Below, in pieces: positions 45,442 through 53,224 of a stretch of DNA of 64,000 bases. Location of the stretch: contig NZ_CP064655.1 in assembly GCF_018141525.1 (NCBI RefSeq), positions 310,001 to 374,000 of the forward strand, read 5' to 3'. Origin of the DNA: Miltoncostaea marina (GTDB taxonomy: Bacteria; Actinomycetota; Thermoleophilia; Miltoncostaeales; Miltoncostaeaceae). The notes under the pieces are model-generated. The model ran no database searches. It was not told the origin of the DNA and saw nothing but the letters and a program-made list of their open reading frames with translations. Both the position numbers and the translations under genes were made by a program. The stretch's first letter is position 1. Each line of letters begins with the position of its first letter.

Positions 45442-45977
45442 GTGGCCCGCATCCGCGCCCCCGCTCCCCAGTCGCCGTTCCGTCTGCCCGCCCTCCTGTG
45501 GGCGCAGAGGATCGCGCCGACCCCGATCGCGTTCGTCACGCAGCCGGGCTCCAGCTGGTCCGGCCGCCTGCCCGCGGCCGTCGCGCGCCCGCGCCCGCGG
45601 CGCGGCGGCGCGGCCGCTCGCGCGCCGGGTGACGGCGGCCCGCCGCACGGCCGCGCTGGCCCTGCAGCGGGCGCGGACGGCCGACGCCCGGCCGGCCGGT
45701 CCCGCGGGCCTGCCCGGTGGCGGTGCGGCCGCGCACGGCGACGGCCCGACAGGTGGACGAGATGCGGCGGGTGGCGATGGCGGCCGTCCGCCTGCAGCGC
45801 GCCGTGGCCGCGGCGGTGGCCGGCCGGGTGTCGCCCGCCGTGCGCCCGCCGGCGCGCCCGCGTGGCGCGTGGGACGCCGACGACCCGGGTCCGGGGTGGC
45901 GCGGCTCGAGCGCCTGGCGCGGGCGCCCCGCGCTGGGTTACGGCGGTCGGCCGCCGGGTGGCGCTCAGGGCGGCTGA
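45442..45977 (+). other. Possible gene broken by frameshifts, Ala/Arg-rich; otherwise unexplained gap
   Basis: The 610-bp gap 45389-45998 has no convincing single-frame gene. Three plus-strand frames in succession look somewhat protein-like. The first starts at the GTG at 45442 (SPFRLPALLWAQRIAPTPIAF). The second reads ARRVTAARRTAALALQRA, and the third VDEMRRVAMAAVRLQRAVAAAVAG, which stops at 45977. This could be one small helical protein with two indels, or random open frames in GC-rich DNA. I favour neither strongly. Confidence 0.25.
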
Positions 45978-45998
45978 CGACCCCCGCCGGGCGCCCGC

Positions 45999-46328
45999 TC
46001 AGCGCCGCAGGTCGAGCGCCCGCCGGCCCCGGTCGGTGCCGAAGAGGGCGATGAGCGCCGCCGCGGCCGCCACGGCCAGCAGGAACTCGAGGAACGCACC
46101 GACGTCGAGGGCGCCGGCCAGCAGGCCGCCGAGCAGCGCGCCCGCGATGCCGAACAGCACCGTCCTGAGGAACCCGAGCCCCGACGTGCCCGACACCACC
46201 AGCCGCGCGAGCGCGCCGATCACCAGGCCGACGATCGCCCACCAGATCAGGTGTGCCAGCAGGCCGATGATCGCTGCCCCCGCCAGGGCGAGCGCGATGA
46301 CGACGAGCAGCAGGACGAGGACGGTCAC
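45999..46328 (-). CDS. GlsB/YeaQ/YmgE-like small membrane protein
   Basis: A 109-residue membrane protein with about four helices. It matches the stress-associated GlsB/YeaQ/YmgE family in LIWWAIVGLVIGALARLVVSG and the glycine-rich FGIAGALLGGLLAGAL. An extra hydrophobic C-terminal helix is present. The GTG start at 46328 is the first that gives a compact protein. A second family member lies at 61639. The gene sits just downstream of a minisatellite. Confidence 0.75.
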   Translation of the reverse strand: MTVLVLLLVVIALALAGAAIIGLLAHLIWWAIVGLVIGALARLVVSGTSGLGFLRTVLFGIAGALLGGLLAGALDVGAFLEFLLAVAAAAALIALFGTDRGRRALDLRR

Positions 46329-46430
46329 GGCGGGCGGCTCCCGGTCGGAGGGTCCGGCCCCGAGGCTAGCGCGGCGCGCCGGCCCGCCGCCGGCCGGCGC
46401 ACGGAGGCGACGCCCCGCGCCGCCTCGCTT

Positions 46431-46677
46431 CCGCCCAAGTGAGCGACGGGGCTCCGCCCAAGTGAGCGGCGGGGCTCCGCCCAAGTGAGCGGCGGGCGTC
46501 CGCCCAAGTGGGGCCCCGCGGCGGGGTGAGCGCCGGGCCCGCGCCCAGGTGGGCGGCAGGCGCCAGGCCACGTGAGCGATGGGCGTACGCCCAAGTGAGC
46601 GACGGGCGTCCGCCCAAGTGAGCGGCGGGCGTCCGGCAGAGCGAGCGGCGGGCACCCGCCCGAGGGACCCCGCCGCT
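46431..46677. repeat. 23-bp tandem repeat (minisatellite), about ten units
   Basis: Units beginning CCGCCCAAGTGAGCG start at 46431, 46454, 46477 and 46500, then after a degenerate stretch (46541, about 46564) again at 46587, 46610, 46633 and about 46656. The period is 23 bases, not a multiple of three, so it is not coding. It fills most of the 348-bp gap between the YmgE-like gene and the DUF5996 gene. Confidence 0.9.
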
Positions 46678-47594
46678 CAGCGCACCGGCGGCGGGGTCCC
46701 CTCGGTGCTCGCGGGGAAGGCGGGGTCCCAGCCGCACGTCTCACAGGCGTGGCGGAAGAGGGTGCGGGCGAAGGCGAGGACCGCGGCGGCGGGGTCGGGC
46801 GCAGCCAGCACGTCGTCCCAGTCGAGCAGGTACTCGCCCAGGTCGTCGTCCCACCGGGCGGCCGGCGGCGCGAGCGTCGCGCCGGGGAAGTCGGGCGGCG
46901 CGGGGTGGGCGTAGCCGTAGAGGGCCGGCCTGCCGTACCGGGCGTCGCCCGGCCACCACCCGACGGCCACCTCCTGGGCGTCCATCGCGTTGCGCATGAT
47001 GAAGTCGTCGGAGGGCGGCGCCGCGGGGTCGCCGGAGAAGAGGTTGACCGCCAGGTCGAAGGAGCCCCACCACGCGTTGACCGGCGTGGAGCGGCCGCGG
47101 TACGGCGCGCGGAACGCGGCCAGCGCGAGCGCCGCCCGCGTAGCCACGGCGAAGTAGGCGGCGACCTCGTCCGGGTCGTAGGAGGCGTGCTCGTCGTCCT
47201 CGTCGAGCGGCACGGTCCAGGGGACCTCCTGCGGCGTCGGGTTGATCCGCACGTCGCCCGCCAGCTCGCGCAGGCCGGCGAGCACCGTCCGCGTGACCTC
47301 GCCCACGGAGCGCCCCGGCAGGCCCACCCGTCGCTCGCCGCCGCCGCTGTGCTCGGCGACCGCCTCGTGGCGGTGCAGATCGAGGGCGACCACGACCGCC
47401 CCCGAGCCGTCGGGGGCGGGCAGCGGCAGGGTCTCCCAGCCCCGCGCGGTGAGGCGCAGCGCCGCGTGTTGGAGCTGCGGCTCGGGCGGGGCGAGCGCCA
47501 CGGCCAGCTTGCCGAGCAGCTGCGTGTGGGCGTGCAGGGTGTCGCAGGTCGCGCGCCAGACCTCGTAGGGCGGCAGTGACGGCCACTCCGGCAT
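46677..47594 (-). CDS. DUF5996-family protein
   Basis: A 305-residue soluble protein. The N-terminus (WPSLPPYEVWRATCDTLHAHTQLLGKL) and later PVNAWWGSFDLAVNLFSG are typical of a conserved actinobacterial and proteobacterial family known as DUF5996, whose function is not known. Many tryptophans and histidines suggest an enzyme fold. TAGCAT lies seven bases before the ATG, so initiation looks leaderless. Its stop abuts the minisatellite. Confidence 0.85.
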   Translation of the reverse strand: MPEWPSLPPYEVWRATCDTLHAHTQLLGKLAVALAPPEPQLQHAALRLTARGWETLPLPAPDGSGAVVVALDLHRHEAVAEHSGGGERRVGLPGRSVGEVTRTVLAGLRELAGDVRINPTPQEVPWTVPLDEDDEHASYDPDEVAAYFAVATRAALALAAFRAPYRGRSTPVNAWWGSFDLAVNLFSGDPAAPPSDDFIMRNAMDAQEVAVGWWPGDARYGRPALYGYAHPAPPDFPGATLAPPAARWDDDLGEYLLDWDDVLAAPDPAAAVLAFARTLFRHACETCGWDPAFPASTEGTPPPVR

Positions 47595-47604
47595 CGCGCC
47601 GATG

Positions 47605-48540
47605 CTATCCCCGCTCGGCGCCCGCGCGCGCCTCCGGCGCGCCGGCCGCGGCCGCGGCCACGGCCACGAGCTCGGCCTGGCGGGCCCAGTCGCCGCCGGC
47701 CACCGTCAGCACGACCCGCCGGGCGCCGAGACCGGCCCAGGTGGCCAGCCGCTCGGCCAGCGCCCGCGGGGTGCGCAGGACCATCCCCGGCAGCGCCTCG
47801 GCGGGCATGCCGAACAGGCCGTCCGGGTCGGTCAGGATGCGCGCCAGGGCGGCGTCGCCGGGCACGGCCGGGTCGCCCTCCATCGCCACCATGGCGCTGC
47901 CGGTGACCGACGGCGGCGTCCGCCCGGCCGTGTCCGCCAGCTCGCGCAGGCGCCCCACGGTGGCGGCCAGCCGCGCCGGCGGCAGCGGCAGGCCGAACCA
48001 GCCGTCGCCGTGCGCGACCGCCCGCGCGAGCGCCGCCTCGCCCGCGCCGCCCACGAGCACCGGCGGCCGCGGCACGCCTGGCGCCAGCCGGACGGGCCGG
48101 CCGCCGACGAGCGCCTCGTCGCCCGCGATCCATGCCGGCAGCGCGCCGAGCGCGGCGTCCGTGCGGCGCCCCCGCTCGCGCCGCGGCACCCCGGCGGCGT
48201 CCCACGACCGGGCGTGGCGCTCGCCGCCCACGCCGACGCCCAGCAGCAGCCGCCCGCCCGACACCAGCTGCAGCGACGCCGCCTGCTTGGCCGCCCAGGC
48301 GGCCGGGCGCAGCGGGAGCACGAGCACCCCGTACCCGATGCCGACGGTGGTGGTCGCCGCGGCCGCCGCGGCGAGGGCGACGGTGCTGTCCATGATCGGC
48401 ACGCCGGTCCCGGCCACGAGCTGGTCGACCGCCCAGACCGACTCGAAGCCCAGGCGTTCGGCGTGGCGGGCGGCCGCCACGACGTCCCCGACCGCGGCGC
48501 CCCGCGGCGCCATCGTCGGCAGGAAGATGCCCAGATCCAT
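47605..48540 (-). CDS. LLM-class (probable F420-dependent) oxidoreductase
   Basis: A 311-residue TIM-barrel protein of the luciferase-like monooxygenase family. It starts MDLGIFLPT and has VAAARHAERLGFESVWAVDQL, LPLRPAAWAAKQAASLQLVSGGRLLLGVGVG (in parts) and a C-terminal TWAGLGARRVVL. In actinobacteria most such proteins use coenzyme F420. The substrate is unknown. GGAGGAG stands four bases before the ATG. It is divergent from an HxlR regulator with a clear dyad between them. Confidence 0.88.
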   Translation of the reverse strand: MDLGIFLPTMAPRGAAVGDVVAAARHAERLGFESVWAVDQLVAGTGVPIMDSTVALAAAAAATTTVGIGYGVLVLPLRPAAWAAKQAASLQLVSGGRLLLGVGVGGERHARSWDAAGVPRRERGRRTDAALGALPAWIAGDEALVGGRPVRLAPGVPRPPVLVGGAGEAALARAVAHGDGWFGLPLPPARLAATVGRLRELADTAGRTPPSVTGSAMVAMEGDPAVPGDAALARILTDPDGLFGMPAEALPGMVLRTPRALAERLATWAGLGARRVVLTVAGGDWARQAELVAVAAAAAGAPEARAGAERG

Positions 48541-48555
48541 GTTCTCCTCCGTCTG

Positions 48556-48578
48556 GTCGGTTCCCTCTTGTAACCGAC
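48556..48578. promoter_or_regulatory. Dyad operator between the LLM oxidoreductase and hxlR genes
   Basis: GTCGGTT at 48556-48562 and AACCGAC at 48572-48578 form a perfect 7-bp inverted repeat with a nine-base spacer, in the 64-bp divergent gap. Position and symmetry fit the binding site of the adjacent HxlR dimer. Confidence 0.6.
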
Positions 48579-48604
48579 ACCATCCTCGGGCACTGTGTGG
48601 CGCG

Positions 48605-49075
48605 ATGGAAGACGGCACATCGCGGTCACCGGGGCACAGCGGGGGAACCGGGCCGGCGCCGGTCGCCGCCACCCGGGCCTGCGAGCTGCGTGAGCTGCTC
48701 GACCGGCTGGGCGACAAGTGGTCGCTGCTCGTGGTGGAGCTGCTCGGCGACGGCACCAAGCGGTTCACCGAGCTGCTGCGCCACATCGAGGGGATCAGCC
48801 AGCGGATGCTGACGCTCACGCTGCGGCGACTGGAGCGCGACGGCCTCGTGCTGCGCACGGTGCACGCCGTCGTCCCGCCGCAGGTCGACTACGAGCTCAC
48901 CCCGCTCGGCGCCTCGCTGCTGGACGCGGTCACCCCCCTCGTCGCATGGACGCGCGCCCACCGCGGCGCGATCGGCGAGGCGCGGGCCGCCTACGACGCG
49001 CGCCCGCGCACCCCCGACAGCAGCGGCACGCTCACCAGCAGCAGCGCCCCGGCCACCAGCCAGAGGGCCGAGTAG
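48605..49075 (+). CDS. HxlR-family transcriptional regulator
   Basis: A 156-residue winged-helix regulator. The HxlR pattern is clear: ELRELLDRLGDKWSLLVVELL, RFTELLRHIEGISQRMLTLTLRRLERDGLV (in parts) and YELTPLGASLLDAVTPLVAW. Such proteins often sense aldehydes or quinones and control a divergent oxidoreductase, exactly the arrangement here. The C-terminal 25 residues are low-complexity and overlap the convergent MFS gene by 85 bp. Confidence 0.9.
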   Translation: MEDGTSRSPGHSGGTGPAPVAATRACELRELLDRLGDKWSLLVVELLGDGTKRFTELLRHIEGISQRMLTLTLRRLERDGLVLRTVHAVVPPQVDYELTPLGASLLDAVTPLVAWTRAHRGAIGEARAAYDARPRTPDSSGTLTSSSAPATSQRAE

Positions 49076-50232
49076 GCGACGGTCCCGAGCGGCGCGCCCA
49101 GGGCGCGCTGGGCTTCGATCGCGGCGCCCGCCAGCAGCGGGCCGACCACGATGCCGACCCCGCGGCTCATGCTGTAGACGCCGGTCAGCAGGCCGTGCCC
49201 CGCGCGCGGCATCATGGGGATGAGCATCGCGTAGGGCAGCGCCATCATGATCCCCGCGCTCGCGGAGATGAGCGGGATCATCGGCACCAGCAGGGCGGGC
49301 TCGTCCGAGAGGAACGGGACGATCATCGGCGCGCCGTACGTCAGCGCCGTGAACCGCATCACCCGCCGGGTGCCGAAGCGGTCCGCGAGCCGCCCCGCGA
49401 ACGCCGCGCCCACGAGTACGCACACGCCTGCCGCGCCGATCACGCCGGCGGTCGCCACCAGGCTCAGGCCGAGCCCGGCGGTGACCCACAGCACCACGAA
49501 GGTCCGGATCGCGGCGAGCGCGGCCTCCCACAGGGCGTTGGCGGCGAAGAAGGCGCGCAGGCCGGGCGTCGTGCGCAGGATGCGGCCGACCGACCGGAAC
49601 GCGCCGCCGGCGGTCTCGGCGTCGGCCGGGTCCTGCTGCAGGCGCCCGCGGCGTCGGCGCAGCAGCGTGGCCGTGAAGGTCGCCGTGGTCGCCAGCAGCA
49701 CGGCCGCCGCGACGACGAAGGGGGCCGGGTCGGCGACCGCCAGCAGCAGCCCGCCGCCGACCAGCGCGAGCGCGGTGCCCACCCCCCGCGCGACCGCCTG
49801 CGCGCTCTGCGAGCGGCCCGCGTCGGCCGCCGGGACCAGGTCGGGGTAGAGGGTGCGGTAGGGCTCGTAGGCGACGTAGTAGGCGCCGAACAGCAGCACC
49901 ACCAGGGCGACCGCCGGGCCGAGCGTGTGCTGGAAGCCGAGCAGCACCAGGGTCAGCGCCATCACGGGCACGCCGCCCACCACGAACGGCAGGCGGCCGC
50001 CGATGGGCGTCACCAGGCGGTCAGAGCGCGCCCCGATCAGCACCGGCAGCACCAGCGCCAGCAGGCCCTCGATCGCGATGAGCGCGGCGATCGCCGTCGG
50101 CGAGCCGGCGCTGTCGGCGACGATGACCGGCAGGTAGGTGCCGACGGTCGTCGCGGCCAGCGCGAACCCGAAGGTCGGCACGGCCATGAGGGCGTGGGTT
50201 CGGGTCGACGTGCGCGGCGTGCTGTGGTCCAC
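48991..50232 (-). CDS. MFS transporter, SLC45/GPH-like
   Basis: A membrane protein of about 413 residues with twelve helices. The loop between helices 2 and 3 reads GARSDRLVTPIGGRLPFVVGG, similar to the SDR..T..GRR.P motif of SLC45/GPH-type sugar carriers. The GTG at 50232 with GGGAG just upstream is the chosen start; an ATG further in (MAVPTFGFALAATTVG) is possible. It is convergent with hxlR. The 213-bp gap upstream to 50445 holds TATGAT at 50365-50370, a possible promoter for the next gene. Confidence 0.82.
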   Translation of the reverse strand: MDHSTPRTSTRTHALMAVPTFGFALAATTVGTYLPVIVADSAGSPTAIAALIAIEGLLALVLPVLIGARSDRLVTPIGGRLPFVVGGVPVMALTLVLLGFQHTLGPAVALVVLLFGAYYVAYEPYRTLYPDLVPAADAGRSQSAQAVARGVGTALALVGGGLLLAVADPAPFVVAAAVLLATTATFTATLLRRRRGRLQQDPADAETAGGAFRSVGRILRTTPGLRAFFAANALWEAALAAIRTFVVLWVTAGLGLSLVATAGVIGAAGVCVLVGAAFAGRLADRFGTRRVMRFTALTYGAPMIVPFLSDEPALLVPMIPLISASAGIMMALPYAMLIPMMPRAGHGLLTGVYSMSRGVGIVVGPLLAGAAIEAQRALGAPLGTVAYSALWLVAGALLLVSVPLLSGVRGRAS

Positions 50233-50445
50233 GTGCTCCCGGCTCGGCGTGGCGGCGGCCGCGCAACTGTACGGCGGCACCGCCGCGGGGACCCGCGCGC
50301 CCGGCGGGGCGCGGCGCCGGGCGCCGGGCGACACGGGTCCGTGCCGGCGCGCGGGCGCCGACCGTATGATCGCGCCGTCGCGCGGCCCCCGCCCGCAAAC
50401 GCGGGACCGCGGACGCCATCCCCGCCGCATCGTCCGGAGGCCGCC

Positions 50446-51168
50446 GTGCCCGTTCCCGTCCGCCGCCCCGCCGCAGGTCCCCTCCGCCCGGGCGCCCTCG
50501 CCCTCGCCGTGCTCGCCGCCACCGCCGCGCCCGCCGTCGGCCAGGCCGGCCACTCGCTCACCCTCGCCGGCCCGCCGACCGCGGTCGTCGGCGCGCCGAG
50601 CGTGCTGACCGCGTCCGGGGTCGTGCCGGACGACGTGTTCCTCAACCGGTACCTCAACGTCTACGCGATCCCGACCGGCGTCGTGGCCGCCTGCCCGGCG
50701 ACCTTCGGCAACGCGCTGCAGCTCTCGTATGCCGCGGCCGCCCAGGGCGGCGACACGGTGGCCCTCGCCGTGCAGGCCTCGGGCGCGTTCACCATCCCCG
50801 TCGCGTACACCCCCCGCGTGCCCGGCCGCTTCATCCTGTGCGGCTACCTGCACGAGGGCGTCGAGACGATGGCGTCGGCCTCGCTCACCGTGGCGGTCGC
50901 CGGCGCGGCGGTGACGCCGCGCGCCCTCGGCAAGCCCGCGATCACGCGCCGGGGGCGCACGCTCGTCTGCGCCCGCGGGCGGTGGGCCGGGGCGCCGACC
51001 CGGTTCACCTACCGGTGGCGCATCGCCGGCCGGCGGGCCGTCGCCGGCCGCACGCTGAAGGTGTCGCGGGCGATCAGCGGCAGGTCCGTCCGGTGCGCGG
51101 TGACGGCATCGAACGCCGCCGGTCGTGCCATCGCGCTCAGCCGGCCGGTGCGCGCGCGCCTGCGCTGA
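50446..51168 (+). CDS. Secreted protein with an Ig-like C-terminal domain
   Basis: A 240-residue secreted protein: signal peptide (LALAVLAATAAPAVGQA), a beta-sandwich region, and a C-terminal repeat-like domain of about 75 residues (TRRGRTLVCARGRWAGAPTRFTYRWRIAG, in parts, then VTASNAAGRA). That domain resembles the Ig-like modules common on actinobacterial exported proteins. GGAGG stands five bases before the GTG at 50446. Function is unknown. Confidence 0.75.
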   Translation: MPVPVRRPAAGPLRPGALALAVLAATAAPAVGQAGHSLTLAGPPTAVVGAPSVLTASGVVPDDVFLNRYLNVYAIPTGVVAACPATFGNALQLSYAAAAQGGDTVALAVQASGAFTIPVAYTPRVPGRFILCGYLHEGVETMASASLTVAVAGAAVTPRALGKPAITRRGRTLVCARGRWAGAPTRFTYRWRIAGRRAVAGRTLKVSRAISGRSVRCAVTASNAAGRAIALSRPVRARLR

Positions 51169-51189
51169 GCGGCCGGCCCGACCGCCCGC

Positions 51190-52791
51190 TCAGCGATCCG
51201 CTCGGGGCCCGCCGGAGGAGGCGGGCACCCGCAGGTGCGCGCTCGCGGCGGCCGCCCGGCGCGCCGAGCGGGCGCGCACCTCGACGCGGTGGTGCCCGCG
51301 GGTCAGCGCCCTCCCGGCGAGGGCGAGCGTCGAGGCGCCGGCCGGCAGGCTGCGCGATCGGCGGGCGACGCCACGCGCCGCCGGCCCGAGGCGCGTCAGC
51401 CGGACGGTCACGGACGCCGGCTCCCCGAGCACGATCCGGACCCGCGCCCGGCCGGCCCGGGCCGCGGCGGTCAGCCGCGCGATGAGGGGCCGCGGCTCGT
51501 GGCGCGCCGCCTGCAGCGCGAACCCGCGCCCGGTCGACTGGGTCCAGGTCACGACCGCGGCCGCGCGCGGTCCCGCCGCCACCCGCTGGAGCCAGGCCGG
51601 CAGGCCTCGGTCGTTCAGGACCGCCGCGCGCCCGAACGCCCCGCCGGGCGGGCGGACCGCGGCCCAGACGGTGCCCGCGCGACCGCGCCCGCTCGCGCGC
51701 AGCGCGGACCACGCCACCACCACCGCGCCGTCGTCGCCGACCGCGACCAGCGGACCGGTCACCGCGCCGTGCGGCGAGGGCGCGTCGATCACGACGGGCG
51801 CGCCGAAACCCCCTGACGGAGGGCGCACCATCACCCGGATGTCGCCGCGGACGGGGGCTCCGCGGGCCGGCGCCCGCCAGGCGACCGCCGCCGTCCCGTC
51901 GTCGCCCATCGCCGCGACGCCGGCGCCCCAGAACTCGCCGCGGATCGTCTGCGGCGGCCCGAAGGCGCCGCCGGCCGGGCGGAGCCACACACGACGCCCG
52001 AGGCCGTCAGGGCTCGCCACGAGCAGCGCGTCGCCCCGCGCGGAGCCCTCGAGCGCCACGAGCGCGACCGCCTCCTCCCCCGTGGGGGACGGGGCCTCGG
52101 CGAACGCGCCCCCGGGGGGCCGGAGCGCGAGCCGCAGGCGGCCGCGGCCCGCCGTCTCGTCGGGTGCGTCGGCCCGCCAGACGGCGGTCATCGCACCCGC
52201 GTCGTCGACCACGATCCGGGCCCACGGCGCGACCGGACCCAGGTCGAGCGGGCTCCACGGCCCGCCCGCGCTCCGGGCGAGGACGGTCGACGGGTACGGG
52301 GCGTCCACGCGGTCGACGACGCCGGCGACCGCGTCGCCGGCCGCGTCGGCCGACAGGTACGGGACGCCGGCGTAGCGCGACGGCGCGCGACCGATCTCGG
52401 CCGGCGCCGACCACACGCCCTCGAGGCCGCGCGACGCCGCGCGGACCGCGGCGGCGCCCGCGGCGCCGTCCGTCCATACCACCAGGGCTCCCTGGGGCGT
52501 CGTCACGAGCTGCGCGCCGAAGGCGGGTCCCAGCGACCGCGGCCTCGTCCACGCGCCGTCCGCCGCCTGCTCGGCGTATCGCAGCGGGTCGCCGTGGTCG
52601 AGCAGCGCGAGCGCGGTGCCGCGCGCATCGACGGCGAGGGCTCGATGACCGTCCGTCGGGGTGCGCACCGGCACCAGATCCTGCGGCGCGGACCACGCCG
52701 CCACGGCGACCGGCGCCGCCACCGCCCACGCCGCCACGCCGGCGAGGGCCGCTCCCGACCTGCGCCACCGCGTCACCGGCCGATCGACCAT
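51190..52791 (-). CDS. Large secreted beta-rich repeat protein
   Basis: A 533-residue exported protein with a signal peptide (LAGVAAWAVAAPVAVAA). Repeated strands of the form RPPGGAF or RPAGGAF recur every 45-60 residues (LRPPGGAFAEAPS, LRPAGGAFGPPQT, VRPPSGGFGAPVV, VRPPGGAFGRAAV). This is like the blades of a beta-propeller. A basic C-terminal domain follows. I do not recognise a specific family. The ATG at 52791 has GGGGAG about eight bases upstream. Confidence 0.75.
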   Translation of the reverse strand: MVDRPVTRWRRSGAALAGVAAWAVAAPVAVAAWSAPQDLVPVRTPTDGHRALAVDARGTALALLDHGDPLRYAEQAADGAWTRPRSLGPAFGAQLVTTPQGALVVWTDGAAGAAAVRAASRGLEGVWSAPAEIGRAPSRYAGVPYLSADAAGDAVAGVVDRVDAPYPSTVLARSAGGPWSPLDLGPVAPWARIVVDDAGAMTAVWRADAPDETAGRGRLRLALRPPGGAFAEAPSPTGEEAVALVALEGSARGDALLVASPDGLGRRVWLRPAGGAFGPPQTIRGEFWGAGVAAMGDDGTAAVAWRAPARGAPVRGDIRVMVRPPSGGFGAPVVIDAPSPHGAVTGPLVAVGDDGAVVVAWSALRASGRGRAGTVWAAVRPPGGAFGRAAVLNDRGLPAWLQRVAAGPRAAAVVTWTQSTGRGFALQAARHEPRPLIARLTAAARAGRARVRIVLGEPASVTVRLTRLGPAARGVARRSRSLPAGASTLALAGRALTRGHHRVEVRARSARRAAAASAHLRVPASSGGPRADR

Positions 52792-52907
52792 GACCCGCGC
52801 TCCCCGGCAGGACCGTGTGCCGGCCATTCTCGTCGGCTCGCCCGAGGCGCGGCAAGCGCCGGCGGGCGTGCCGTCCCGGGCGGGGCGCCTCCGTGCTCCA
52901 TCAGGGA

Positions 52908-52980
52908 TACCCCCAACGGGATTCGAACCCGTGCCGCCGCCTTGAAAGGGCGGTGTCCTCGGCCGCTAGACGATGGGGGC
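52908..52980 (-). tRNA. tRNA-Glu (TTC)
   Basis: A 73-nucleotide cloverleaf on the minus strand: acceptor GCCCCCA/TGGGGGT, anticodon loop CTTTCAA (anticodon TTC), T loop TTCGAAT, discriminator A, CCA not encoded. Strong hairpins and a ten-codon ORF lie upstream in the same orientation. Confidence 0.97.
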
Positions 52981-53005
52981 GCGGAGGCCTGCCTCCACGA
53001 AAGGA

Positions 53006-53039
53006 GGGCCCGGAGCGGCTGGCACGCCGCCCCGGGCCC
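53006..53039 (-). promoter_or_regulatory. GC-rich hairpin upstream of tRNA-Glu
   Basis: Arms 53006-53019 and 53026-53039 pair over 14 bp with one mismatch and a six-base loop, about 26 bases upstream of the tRNA 5' end. It could be an attenuator or terminator of the leader ORF transcript, or a processing site. Confidence 0.6.
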
Positions 53040-53063
53040 CGGTGGCAGAAGAGGTTTGGCTGA

Positions 53064-53113
53064 GGGGCGTCGTGGACTCCCCCTCGCTGCAGCTGCGCGT
53101 CGGGGGGACGCCC
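53064..53113 (-). promoter_or_regulatory. Long stem beginning at the mini-ORF stop codon
   Basis: An 8-bp perfect arm pair (53064-53071 with 53107-53114), extended by a CCCCC/GGGGG inner stem, begins at the last base of the mini-ORF TAG. A ribosome on that ORF would cover or melt the stem. Confidence 0.5.
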
Positions 53114-53146
53114 CTAGCTACTGCCACCTCCACTGGTGCTATGCAA
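53114..53146 (-). CDS. Ten-codon leader-like mini-ORF with an exceptionally strong Shine-Dalgarno sequence
   Basis: TTG at 53146 opens ten codons and TAG; the peptide would be MHSTSGGGSS. Eight bases before the TTG ends GGAGG of a 14-base block at 53149-53162 (AAAGGAGGTGGTCC on the minus strand). The block can pair with nearly all of the 16S 3' tail, with a single wobble. A second GGAGGTG occurs inside the Gly-Gly codons. TATCGT at 53176-53181 is a possible -10. Two hairpins and tRNA-Glu follow. Too short for homology, so its existence rests on the ribosome-binding site. Confidence 0.5.
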   Translation of the reverse strand: MHSTSGGGSS

Positions 53147-53224
53147 TAGGACCACCTCCTTTCCGTGGTACGGGCACGATAGCCCCATCCGCGGACGTCG
53201 GCCACCTCGCCCGCGAGGTGGCCG

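Noticed and set aside
46431-46677. CRISPR array
   Set aside because: Units are contiguous with a 23-base period and no unique spacers, and no cas gene is present.
53149-53162. Possible 16S rRNA 3' end because of the plus-strand word CACCTCCTTT
   Set aside because: The bases before it do not match the conserved end of 16S rRNA, and no other rRNA sequence is nearby. The reverse strand is better read as a Shine-Dalgarno block.
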